A DNA stretch of 64,000 nt from Roseovarius sp. A-2 (lineage in GTDB: Bacteria > Pseudomonadota > Alphaproteobacteria > Rhodobacterales > Rhodobacteraceae), in NCBI RefSeq assembly GCF_002072155.1, contig NZ_BDIY01000002.1, positions 310,001 through 374,000 on the forward strand. Direction: 5' to 3'. Numbering within the stretch: position 1 is the stretch's first letter; every line of letters starts with the position of its first letter. This document shows positions 9,796 through 18,129 of this stretch, piece after piece. Under the pieces are notes generated by a model, which was not told where the DNA came from, ran no database searches, and saw only the letters and a program-made list of their open reading frames with translations. The translations under genes and the position numbers were made by a program.

Positions 9796-10587
9796 ATGGC
9801 CGGGACCGGATATGAGCCGCTCGATACCCTCAAGCCCTGGGGCGAGGGGATCTGGCTGATCGACGGCCCGGCCACGCGTCATCACGGGATTGCCTGCCCG
9901 ACCCGCGCCACGGTGGTGCGGCTGAGCACCGGAAACCTCTGGGTGCATGCGCCGACGCGGCTCACCGATGGCCTGCGTGCAGAGCTCGATGGGCTTGGGG
10001 AGGTGCGTCATCTGGTGGCGCCGAACCCGTTTCATTTTGCACATATCGCGGACTGGCAGGCGGCCTGGCCCAAGGCCAAAAGCTGGGCCGTGCCGGGCGT
10101 GGCGCAGCGCGCGGCGCAGGCGGGGCTGAGCCTCAGCTTTGATCGCGAATTGCGCGCGGATGAAGCCGAGGGGCCGTGGGCGGGACAGTTGGAGCAACGC
10201 ATCGTGCAGGGCAGCACCCGCTTTCACGAGGCGGTGTTCCTGCACAATGCCAGCCGCAGCCTGATCGTGACCGACCTGATCACCGCCATCGAGACCGCCA
10301 AGCTGCAAGTCCGTCACCGCCCTATGGCCTGGATCAAGGGCATCGACGACAGCGATGGCAAGACCCCGCCCGGCATCCGCTGGATGTTCCGTGACAAGCG
10401 CGCCATGGCCGACAGTGTCGAGGAAATGATCGGTTGGGTGCCTGAGCGGATCATCCTTGCGCATGGGCGGTGTTACGAGAAGAACGGTGTGGCGGAGCTA
10501 GAGCGTGCCTTTCGCCGCCTGCTGCGCGACCGGATGTGGGACCGCGAACTGATCCGGGCCAAGAGGAAACAGGCCGGAAAGGGCTGA
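9796..10587 (+). CDS. DUF4336 domain-containing protein
   Basis: A 263-residue protein of the DUF4336 family. It starts YEPLDTLKPWGEGIWLIDGP, followed by LWVHAPTRLTDGLRAEL and HLVAPNPFHFAHIADWQAAW. The layout (TRLT, APNxxHF, LIVTDLI, ILAHG) resembles a metallo-beta-lactamase-like fold with altered metal residues. Biochemical function is unknown. It begins 5 nt after the periplasmic cyclophilin stop, so it is probably in the same transcript. No signal peptide or membrane segment is visible. Confidence 0.85.
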   Translation: MAGTGYEPLDTLKPWGEGIWLIDGPATRHHGIACPTRATVVRLSTGNLWVHAPTRLTDGLRAELDGLGEVRHLVAPNPFHFAHIADWQAAWPKAKSWAVPGVAQRAAQAGLSLSFDRELRADEAEGPWAGQLEQRIVQGSTRFHEAVFLHNASRSLIVTDLITAIETAKLQVRHRPMAWIKGIDDSDGKTPPGIRWMFRDKRAMADSVEEMIGWVPERIILAHGRCYEKNGVAELERAFRRLLRDRMWDRELIRAKRKQAGKG

Positions 10588-10679
10588 CAACGCCTCACAT
10601 TCGCGTGGGTGTGGCTGGTCAGAATCCCCGGCAAGCGGCATGATCGCGGCATCCGTCAACCCTGCCCGAGGTGCCCCGC

Positions 10680-11645
10680 ATGCCCCGATTTCTTGGATTT
10701 CTGACGTCTCTCCTGCTGGTCGCGGGCCTCGCGCATGCCGACCCGAGTTTCTGGAGGCATGAGTGGCCGGAGACGAATTTCCAGAAGACCAGCATCGAGG
10801 ACTGGTCCGAGGTCATGTCGGGCGGGCCGCCCAAGGACGGTATCCCGGCGATTGATGATCCGAAATTCCTGCGCGCAAGCGGTGAGCGGCGGATTTCCGG
10901 CACTGAGCCGGTGATCACCGTCGAGATCGACGGCCAGACCCCGCGCGCCTATCCGGTCCGCTATCTGACATGGCACGAGATCGTCAACGACCAGATCGGC
11001 GGCATCCCGGTGGCGGTGACCTTTTGCCCGTTGTGCAATTCCGGCATCACTTTTGACCGGCGGGTTCGCGGGCAGGTCCTCAGCTTTGGCGTCTCGGGCA
11101 AGCTGCGCCATTCCGACATGGTGATGTATGACCGTGAAACCCAGAGCTGGTGGCAGCAGGCCATCGGCGAGGGGGTCGTCGGGCAGATGACCGGGGTGGA
11201 GTTGCGGCAATTGCCAAGCTGGATGGAAAGCTGGGACCAGTTCCGCGCCCGTAACCCGCAGGGGCTGGTGATGGCGGAACCCGACTACAACCGCTCCTAC
11301 GGGCGCAATCCCTATCAGGGCTATGACAGTTCCGCGCGGCCGTTCCTCTATAACGGCGAGAACCCGCCGCATGGCATCCCGCCGCTGGAGCGCGTGGTGC
11401 GCGTCGGCGACCGGGCCTGGCCACTGACGCGCATCCGCGACGCGGGCGGCGTGCAAGAGGCAGGCGTTGCGATTTCCTGGGAAAATGGTCAGGCCTCGGC
11501 GCTCGATCACGGCACAATCGCCAAGGGCCGCGACGTGGGCACGGTGCGGGTGCGCGACGGGCAGGGGCGCGATGTGCCGCATGACGTGATGTTCGCCTTC
11601 GCCTTTCACGCCTTCTGGCCGGATGGGACTTGGATGGTGCGTTAA
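10680..11645 (+). CDS. DUF3179 domain-containing exported protein
   Basis: A protein of about 321 residues with a signal peptide (MPRFLGFLTSLLLVAGLAHA), so periplasmic. It carries the DUF3179 signature VTFCPLCNSGITFDRR, a CxxC pair that may bind metal or be redox-active, and the conserved YPVRYLTWHEIVND and SYGRNPYQGYD segments. Function of the family is unknown. The ATG at 10680 is preferred to the GTG at 10671. It is followed by a 537-nt gap containing a REP-like element. Confidence 0.86.
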   Translation: MPRFLGFLTSLLLVAGLAHADPSFWRHEWPETNFQKTSIEDWSEVMSGGPPKDGIPAIDDPKFLRASGERRISGTEPVITVEIDGQTPRAYPVRYLTWHEIVNDQIGGIPVAVTFCPLCNSGITFDRRVRGQVLSFGVSGKLRHSDMVMYDRETQSWWQQAIGEGVVGQMTGVELRQLPSWMESWDQFRARNPQGLVMAEPDYNRSYGRNPYQGYDSSARPFLYNGENPPHGIPPLERVVRVGDRAWPLTRIRDAGGVQEAGVAISWENGQASALDHGTIAKGRDVGTVRVRDGQGRDVPHDVMFAFAFHAFWPDGTWMVR

Positions 11646-12182
11646 GGGGCGTCGTAACTGGCCTGGAACTGTCGTTGCCGCATCCCGCGCGAAACGCACC
11701 GAAGGTGCCGCGCGATCGCCGGGCCGTCCCGCGGCCTGGCGATTTGAGGGCGAGCGCAATGTGTCGAGGCGACAATGACTTGGCTGGCATAAAGTACCCG
11801 CAACACACGCTGCATCGCCAGTCCTCGGCCCTGCGATCACGCGGCACCTTCTGGCGGGGCGCTATGTCCGCTCAAGGCCGGAACCGCCACGGAATCGTGC
11901 CGCAGATCCCTCTTCGCTTGACTTCCTCGGTCCGCACCGCCATATGCCTCTCAACCGTCATTTCCTGCCGCGTGAGCAGCACGGCCCCTGAAACGGGGCG
12001 CACCCTATGAAATGTCGCGGATATGTTCCCAAAATCACGCGTGGGGCCAAACACCTGTCGGAAGGCGGGGGCAGTCGGCCCTTTGTCTTGGCCCGTCAGG
12101 TGCAACCACGACGACCGGGCGGTGATCTTTGCCGCCTGTACCGGGCTTTGGGCAGATGTCCTGGCCCCCGAAAGGATACGAA
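11646..12182 (+). other. Gene-free interval before the helicase gene
   Basis: A 537-nt stretch without a convincing gene. The first part (11684-11850) is a REP-like inverted repeat related to one at 37.2 kb. The remainder should hold the promoter and a long leader of the helicase mRNA. Open frames crossing it have no recognisable product and run into neighbouring genes. Confidence 0.6.
11684..11850. repeat. REP-like inverted repeat, copy 1 (interrupted)
   Basis: The left block, 11684-11743, reads CCCGCGCGAAACGCACC, then GAAGGTGCCGCGCGATCG, then CGTCCCGCGGCCTGGCGAT. A right arm at 11833-11850 (GCGATCACGCGGCACCTT) is complementary to the GAAGGTGCCGCG arm with one mismatch. About 90 nt lie between the blocks. 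The same modules occur in opposite orientation at 37.2 kb, where an additional inner hairpin is present and the 90-nt spacer is absent. The element looks like a mobile or recombining intergenic repeat. Confidence 0.7.
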
Positions 12183-13478
12183 TTGAACCTCTTTGACGAA
12201 ATGGGCCTGCCCCAATCGCTCACCCGCAAGCTGGCCGCGACCGGCATCACCGACCCCACCCCAATCCAAACCCATGCGATCCCGCATGCGATGAACGGTC
12301 ATGACGTCCTTGGCCTTGCGCAGACAGGCACCGGCAAGACCATGGCCTTTGGCTTGCCGCTGATCACCGCGCTGATGGAGGCGCCGGGCAAGCCCGCGCC
12401 CAAGACGATCCGCAGCCTCATCCTTGCGCCCACCCGGGAACTCGCCGGACAGATCCGCGACGCGCTTCTGCCGCTGGTCAAGGACAGCCCGATCAAGATC
12501 AACCTCGTGGTTGGCGGCGCCTCGATCAACCCGCAGATCAAGCGGCTGGATCAGGGCACTGATATTCTGGTGGCAACGCCGGGCCGATTGCTCGACCTTA
12601 TCGACCGGCGCGCCGTGCGCCTTGATACGGCGCGGTTTCTCGTGCTCGACGAGGCCGATCAGATGCTCGACCTGGGCTTTATCCATGCGCTGCGCCGGAT
12701 CGCCGGCTTGTTGGCCGCCGAGCGTCAGACCATGCTCTTTTCGGCGACCATGCCCAAGCAGATGGAAGAGATCGCGGGCAGCTATCTGACCCATCCCAAG
12801 CGGGTGCAGGTCAGCCCCCCGGGCAAGGCCGCCGACAAGGTCACGCAGGAGGTGCATTTCATCGCCAAGGCGGCCAAGCCCGATCTGCTGATCGAACTTT
12901 TGGGCAAGCACAAGGGCGAGTTGGCGCTGGTCTTCGGTCGCACCAAGCACGGCTCTGACAAGCTCGCGCGCAAACTGGAGCAGGCCGGATTCTCCGTCGC
13001 CGCGATCCATGGCAACAAGAGCCAGGGCCAGCGGGAACGTGCCTTGAAGGCGTTTCGCGACGGGCAGGTCAAGGTGCTGGTGGCCACCGATGTGGCGGCG
13101 CGCGGCCTTGATATTCCGGATGTGAAACACGTCTACAATTTTGAGTTGCCGAACGTGCCCGACAATTACGTCCACCGCATCGGGCGCACTGCGCGTGCGG
13201 GCAAGGACGGTGCGGCGATTGCGTTTTGCGCACCGGACGAGATGGGTGAGTTGAAGGATATCCAGAAGGTGCTGGGCACCACCATTCCGGTGGCCTCGGG
13301 TCGTCCTTGGGAGGTGCTGCCCGATCCCAAGGAGAAGAAACCGCAGGGCCGTGGCGGCCCGCGTCGTCGCGGCGGTGGCGGTGGTGGAGGCTTTGGCGGC
13401 GGGGCCGGTCAGGGCAAGCCCGGTGGCGGTCGGCGTCGCGGCGGCGGCGGCGGTCGGGCACGGTCCAACGCGGCCTGA
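12183..13478 (+). CDS. DEAD-box ATP-dependent RNA helicase (RhlE-like) with RGG-type tail
   Basis: A helicase of about 431 residues. Motif I is AQTGTGKT near residue 45, Ia PTRELAGQI, Ib TPGRLLDL, II VLDEADQMLDLGF near 157, III SATMP, V VATDVAARGLDIPD and VI HRIGRTARAG near 333. The last 45 residues are a Gly/Arg-rich tail (RRRGGGGGGGFGGG), typical for non-specific RNA binding. The TTG at 12183 is chosen because GAAAGGA lies 8 nt upstream and MNLFDEMGLP is a normal family start; an ATG at 12156 is the alternative. Likely roles are ribosome assembly or RNA decay. Confidence 0.92.
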   Translation: MNLFDEMGLPQSLTRKLAATGITDPTPIQTHAIPHAMNGHDVLGLAQTGTGKTMAFGLPLITALMEAPGKPAPKTIRSLILAPTRELAGQIRDALLPLVKDSPIKINLVVGGASINPQIKRLDQGTDILVATPGRLLDLIDRRAVRLDTARFLVLDEADQMLDLGFIHALRRIAGLLAAERQTMLFSATMPKQMEEIAGSYLTHPKRVQVSPPGKAADKVTQEVHFIAKAAKPDLLIELLGKHKGELALVFGRTKHGSDKLARKLEQAGFSVAAIHGNKSQGQRERALKAFRDGQVKVLVATDVAARGLDIPDVKHVYNFELPNVPDNYVHRIGRTARAGKDGAAIAFCAPDEMGELKDIQKVLGTTIPVASGRPWEVLPDPKEKKPQGRGGPRRRGGGGGGGFGGGAGQGKPGGGRRRGGGGGRARSNAA

Positions 13479-13563
13479 TACCAAGGGCCCGAGCTTTCGT
13501 CGCTCGAAGGGTTCCTTTCGACGTGAGAATCTGAATCACTGCCGCCAAACGGTGGAGGCAGTG

Positions 13564-14027
13564 ATGACCGTTGAAATCACACGGAAGGAGCTGTCGGCGA
13601 GCGATCTTCGGGCGGCGTCGCGGTGAACGAAGGATGCGAAGGCTGCACGACGTCTCCTGGCGATTGCCTTGGTGCTGGGAGGCCCGGATCGCAAGGCAGC
13701 AGCGCAGAGCTGTGGCATGGATAGACAAACCTTGCGCGACTGGGGTGAAGGGCGCCCGGAATTCTGTCCGGTGGACAGAATTCAGCCCTGAACGGGCGGC
13801 GCCCCGGGTAACAACTCCGGAGGATATCAGGTTTGACGAACCGTCATTCGGCGGGGGCAAAACCGCAGCTGAAACCGGTTGAGAACATCTGGGCCTGTCT
13901 TCGAGCAAACGGCCTCGCCGTTTCTGTGTTCGATACCTGCGATGACATCGTGACACGATGCTGCGAGGCATGGAACGTCTTTGCAAACGATCCCGAGCGT
14001 GTCCGTTCAATCAGTGACCGCGAATAG
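13564..14027 (+). pseudogene. IS630-family transposase remnant
   Basis: The two ends of an IS630-type transposase survive. The N-terminal helix-turn-helix part reads MTVEITRKELSASDLRAASR, then an in-frame TGA at about 13624, then KDAKAARRLLAIALVLGG and AAAQSCGMDRQTLRDW. The middle, with the DDE catalytic core, is missing. The C-terminal part LKPVENIWACLRANGLAVSVFD and CCEAWNVFANDPERVRSISDRE ends at 14027. The nonsense codon plus the internal deletion make it non-functional. No clear terminal inverted repeats were found. Confidence 0.82.
13759..13783. repeat. Perfect palindrome inside the transposase remnant
   Basis: GAATTCTGTCC and its exact complement are separated by GGT (arms 13759-13769 and 13773-13783). 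It lies exactly where the transposase reading is broken, between the N- and C-terminal fragments, and may mark a deletion junction or the scar of another insertion. Confidence 0.6.
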
Positions 14028-14100
14028 GCAAGAACGGTCAATCCATAGGGCCGCTGGTATGAGATCTGACACACATCAGACCTAGAGGGACACCTGACGC

Positions 14101-14126
14101 TTCCCCCATTTTTCGAAATACTCTAG
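14101..14126 (-). repeat. Intergenic GAGTATTT motif, copy at the permease stop
   Basis: On the minus strand the permease stop TAG runs directly into GAGTATTTCGAAAAATGGGG. It shares the GAGTATTT-N-GAA core with copies at 32.1, 51.0 and 61.3 kb. Function unknown. Confidence 0.4.
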
Positions 14127-15055
14127 CGACCCCGGATGCGCGGATCGAGCGCATCACGCAGCCCGTCGCCCATGTAGTTGATCGACAGCACCGTGAGCGA
14201 GATCGCGAGGCCGGGCCAGAACACGCGCTCGGGGTAATCCTGTAGATATTGCGTCGCGTCGTTCAAGAGCCGCCCCCAGGTGGGGAAATCGGGCGGGAAG
14301 CCGAGGCCGAGGAACGACAGCGCGCTCTCGGTGATGATCGCGTTGGCAATGCCCAAGGTGGCCGAGACCATGATCGGCGACATCACGTTGGGTAGGATGT
14401 GCCGGGTGATGAGATTGAAATTGGTGGTCCCGATGGAGCGTGCGGCAAGGATGAATTCGCGCTCCTTGAGGGCTAGCACGTCGCCGCGCACGATCCGTGC
14501 CGTGGGCATCCAGCTGGTCACGCCGATGGCCACCACGATCAGGATGAAGATGCCCATTTCCGGACCGAACATGCCGTTCAGAGCCTCACGGAACAGCAGC
14601 ACCATCACCAGGAGCAGCGGCAGCAGCGGCAGCGACAGGAAGAGGTCGGTAAAGCGCATGAGCGGCCCGTCGAGGCGGCGGAAGAACCCGGCCAGAACGC
14701 CGATCAGCGAGCCCAGCACCAACGCCAGCAGCATCGCCGTCAGTCCGACGGCGACAGAGGTTCGACCCCCCTCCAGCATGCGTGCCAGCGTGTCGCGGCC
14801 CAGCTGATCGGTGCCGAAGGGATGCGCGAGGCTGGGCCCCTGATTGCGCGATCGGATGTCGATATAGGTGGCGTCATAGGGCCAGATGTAGGGCCCTAAA
14901 AACACCGCGAGGATGATGACGAGAAGCACGATACCACCCGCAAGCGCGCCGCGGTGGCTTTTGAACTGGTCCCAGACATCGCGCCAATGGCTGCGCGGGG
15001 GCGCTGTGGGCCCCTCGTCGGCGAGGGCGGTGATCGGTTTTGGGGTCTCAGTCAT
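14123..15055 (-). CDS. Oligopeptide/dipeptide-type ABC transporter permease (DppC/OppC-like)
   Basis: A 310-residue inner-membrane permease. The start MTETPKPITALADEG at 15055 overlaps the upstream permease by 8 nt. After a hydrophobic helix (GGIVLLVIILAVFLGPYIWP) comes the DppC mark HPFGTDQLGRDTLARMLEGGRTS. The EAA-type region is around SIGTTNFNLITRHILPN. Membrane helices are abundant. It forms the channel with the next gene. Substrate, peptide or another solute of the SBP_bac_5 class, is not determined by sequence. Confidence 0.93.
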   Translation of the reverse strand: MTETPKPITALADEGPTAPPRSHWRDVWDQFKSHRGALAGGIVLLVIILAVFLGPYIWPYDATYIDIRSRNQGPSLAHPFGTDQLGRDTLARMLEGGRTSVAVGLTAMLLALVLGSLIGVLAGFFRRLDGPLMRFTDLFLSLPLLPLLLVMVLLFREALNGMFGPEMGIFILIVVAIGVTSWMPTARIVRGDVLALKEREFILAARSIGTTNFNLITRHILPNVMSPIMVSATLGIANAIITESALSFLGLGFPPDFPTWGRLLNDATQYLQDYPERVFWPGLAISLTVLSINYMGDGLRDALDPRIRGR

Positions 15056-16055
15056 AGCGGATCCTCGGGTCGAGCACGCCATAGAGCACGTCGGCGACGA
15101 TATTGAAGAACACGATGAGCACCGCGATCATGAAGGTCACGGTTTGCACCATCGGCAGGTCATTGGCCTGAATGGCGGTGATCAGCAGCTGGCCAAGCCC
15201 GTTCACCTTGAAGATCTGCTCGGTGATGATCGCGCCGCCGAAAATGTAGGGCACCCCGAGCGCGATCACCGTGACCACCGGGATCATCGAGTTGCGCAGC
15301 ACATGCACCATGACCACGGCCCATTCCGACAGCCCCTTGGCGCGGGCCGTGCGCACGTAATCCTGGTTGAGATTGTCGAGCATCGAGGCGCGCATGAAGC
15401 GGCTGATCTGCGCGGTGGTCTGCAACGCCAGCACCATGACCGGCATGACCATTTGCAGGATCTGTTGCTTGAAGGTAGCCCAGTCGACCACCTCCAGCGT
15501 GGTGTCGTAGATCGAGGGCAGCCAGCCAAGCTGCACGGAGAAGATCACGATCACCAGCACGCCCGAGAAGAACGGCGGTACCGAATAGCCCACCATGGTG
15601 ACGAACGTGCCCGCCTGATCGAAAAGCGAATATTGCCGGTAGGCGGAATAGATGCCGATGGGCAGGGCAATGAGGATGCCCACCACGTAGGACATCGCCA
15701 CGACCCACAGGGTCTGCGGCATGCGCTGGACGATCACGTCCATGACGGGCGAGCGGAACTGCCAGCTGAGCACGCGCTGCTGGCCTTCGGCCAGAGCCGT
15801 GCCGAAGATATGGTCGAAGAGCAGCATAGGCTCGACCACGAAGAACTGATACATCCATTTGCCGAAACGCACATGCGTCGGCTCGCCGAGGCCCAACGCC
15901 TCGCGCATGCGTTCCTTGACGTCGGGCGGCACGGTGAGCGGTACCTGCGCCATCGGGTCGCCGGGGGCAAGCTCCAGCAGCAGGAAGATTACGAGGCTGA
16001 TGAACAGCAGCGTGGGGATCGAGAGCACGAGCCGTCGGATCGTATAAGTCAGCAT
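15048..16055 (-). CDS. Oligopeptide/dipeptide-type ABC transporter permease (DppB/OppB-like)
   Basis: A 335-residue permease. The N-terminus MLTYTIRRLVLSIPTLLFIS is the classic DppB start, followed by LLELAPGDPM. The C-terminal permease core shows DYVRTARAKGLSEWAVVMVHVLRNSMIPVVTV, the EAA loop that docks on the ATPase, and ends DVLYGVLDPRIRYD. It lies between the binding protein upstream and the DppC-like partner downstream. A 76-nt gap separates it from the binding-protein gene. Confidence 0.94.
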   Translation of the reverse strand: MLTYTIRRLVLSIPTLLFISLVIFLLLELAPGDPMAQVPLTVPPDVKERMREALGLGEPTHVRFGKWMYQFFVVEPMLLFDHIFGTALAEGQQRVLSWQFRSPVMDVIVQRMPQTLWVVAMSYVVGILIALPIGIYSAYRQYSLFDQAGTFVTMVGYSVPPFFSGVLVIVIFSVQLGWLPSIYDTTLEVVDWATFKQQILQMVMPVMVLALQTTAQISRFMRASMLDNLNQDYVRTARAKGLSEWAVVMVHVLRNSMIPVVTVIALGVPYIFGGAIITEQIFKVNGLGQLLITAIQANDLPMVQTVTFMIAVLIVFFNIVADVLYGVLDPRIRYD

Positions 16056-16131
16056 GCGCGACGCCTCTGCGGGATCGTTGGTAGACAGGCAGGCCGGGCA
16101 TGTGCCCGGCCCTGATCAGGCAAGTGCCGGA

Positions 16132-17838
16132 TCACTCCTTGATGCGGTGCCAGTCAGCCGCGTTCCACAGCTCTGTATCCCACACGTTCAGCACCACGCC
16201 GCCCAGCGTGTTGGACTTGGCAGAGACCCGGCCACGGTGGACCAGCGGAATGATCACGTTCTGCTCCTTGGTGATCATCTCGTTGAGCTTGATGGCGATT
16301 TCCGCCCGCTCGTTCAGGTCGGCCGTGCGGCCCAACTCCTTGACGAGTTCGTCATATTCCGGGTCGCAGAACCGGTCGACGTTCTCGCCCTGCCACTGTG
16401 TCTCCGGGCGCGGGGCCTTGTTGCAGGTGCGCGAGGCGAGATAGTTCTGCGGGTCTGTACCGTCGAAGAGGTTGGCATACATTTCCAAGTCGGCATAAAA
16501 CTTCTGGAAGGTGTCCGGGCTACCCGGATCACCGCCGAAGAAGACGCTTGCCGACACGTTGCGCAGCTCTGTCTCGACACCGATTTCAGACCACCACTGC
16601 TTGATCAGCGCCTGAAAGTCCTGACGCACGGCATTGGTCGAGGTCTGGAACAAGAGCGAAAGCTCGACGCCGTCCTTGTCGCGCACGCCGTCACCATCGC
16701 TGTCGGTCCAGCCGGCCTCGTCCAGAAGCGCCTTGGCCCCTTCGATATCCTGGGTCAGGCATTCGGTGTTGTCCGAGGCGTAGATATCCGGGCCGGGGAC
16801 CCAGTTGCAGGTGGGCTTGCCCGCCTTGCCATAGCCGATCTCGGTCAGCAAAACACGGTCGATCGCCATCGAGAGCGCCTTGCGCACCGCCGGGTCGGTC
16901 AGGAATGGGTGCGGATGTTTGGCCGTGGCGCGTTCCCCCTCGGGCAGGTCGGGGGACGGATCTGTCAGGTTTACCTCGATCCGCTCGACGAGCGTGCCGA
17001 AGGCGGCGAGCGCCTCGCCCTTGCCAGCCTCTTCCATGTTGGCGATCACGTCAGGGGCGAGTTGCAGGTTCCAGGCATAGTCGAATTCGCCGGTTTCCAG
17101 CACTGCGCGGCCTGCGGCGGTGGCATCGCCGCCGCCCTTGAAGGTCATGGTGGCGAAGGCCGGCTTCGCGGGGTCGCGATATTCGGGATTGGCCGAGAGC
17201 GAGATCACGTCATTGGGGCGGAACTCATCCACCACGAAGGGGCCGGTGCCGACGGGGGCAAAGTTCTCCTCGGCGCATTCCGACGCGCGCGCGCCGGTGC
17301 ATTCGGCGTATTGCGCAGCCTGGATGATCGGGGATTGCCCGCCCATGAATGGGCCGTAGGGGTTGGGCTGGGCGTCGGCGAAATTGACCTTGACGGTCAG
17401 GTCATCGATCACCTCGACCGACTCCACGCCCTCGAACTTGGCCAACTGCGCGCAGCCGCCCTCGGGGTTCATGCAATAATCGGCGGTGAATTTTACGTCG
17501 GTCGCGGTGAAGGGCGTGCCGTCGGACCACTTCAGCCCCGGTTTGATCTTCCAGGTGATCGACTTGAGGTCCTCGGCCACGCCGCCGTTGTCGACGGTGG
17601 GGATTTCCTTGGCGAGATAGGGCACCATCTCGCCCTTTTCATTGTAGCGCCCGAGCGGCTCGAGCACGAGGCTTGCCGCCTCGATCTCCTTGGTGCCGCC
17701 TGACAGGTAGGGGTTCATGATCGACGGCGCCTGCCAATAGATCACGTTGACATGGCCATCCGACCCGCGTTCGGCGTGGGCCGCAAGGCCAAGGCACGAC
17801 GCGGCGGTTGCCCCGAGAAGCAAGGATTTCAGGGTCAT
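16132..17838 (-). CDS. Oligopeptide-type ABC transporter substrate-binding protein (SBP_bac_5)
   Basis: A 568-residue periplasmic binding protein. The start at 17838 follows CCGGAGGAAAG and gives the signal peptide MTLKSLLLGATAASCLGLAA. The family fold is visible from VNVIYWQAPSIMNPYLSGGT and KPGLKWSDGTPFTATDVKFT onwards. A stretch with EAGWTDSDGDGVRDKDG is typical of solute-binding proteins of this class. It is the first gene of the minus-strand transporter run and divergent from the ATPase gene. Ligand unknown. Confidence 0.93.
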   Translation of the reverse strand: MTLKSLLLGATAASCLGLAAHAERGSDGHVNVIYWQAPSIMNPYLSGGTKEIEAASLVLEPLGRYNEKGEMVPYLAKEIPTVDNGGVAEDLKSITWKIKPGLKWSDGTPFTATDVKFTADYCMNPEGGCAQLAKFEGVESVEVIDDLTVKVNFADAQPNPYGPFMGGQSPIIQAAQYAECTGARASECAEENFAPVGTGPFVVDEFRPNDVISLSANPEYRDPAKPAFATMTFKGGGDATAAGRAVLETGEFDYAWNLQLAPDVIANMEEAGKGEALAAFGTLVERIEVNLTDPSPDLPEGERATAKHPHPFLTDPAVRKALSMAIDRVLLTEIGYGKAGKPTCNWVPGPDIYASDNTECLTQDIEGAKALLDEAGWTDSDGDGVRDKDGVELSLLFQTSTNAVRQDFQALIKQWWSEIGVETELRNVSASVFFGGDPGSPDTFQKFYADLEMYANLFDGTDPQNYLASRTCNKAPRPETQWQGENVDRFCDPEYDELVKELGRTADLNERAEIAIKLNEMITKEQNVIIPLVHRGRVSAKSNTLGGVVLNVWDTELWNAADWHRIKE

Positions 17839-18129
17839 GGGGTTACTTTCCTCCGGTGTTGGACAGCTCTGGTTCGGCCATCTCGTTTTCGGTTTTGCCG
17901 ACTTATGCCGGGCTTGGTGTGGCGGAACAAGACCGTCGTGCGTATGTAAGCACCCACACCGCATCCCCGCCGGTTCGCGCATCACAGACCGGATTCGGGC
18001 AAAAAGCAAGAGGCGCATTCCGCGAATCCGTTAATCGCGCGTGATCGACCGGACATGGTTTGACAGTGGTGCGCCAAAGTGAGTAGCGTTTCATCATTGC
18101 CCGCCATGAATGAGAAAAGGCCGCGCCTT

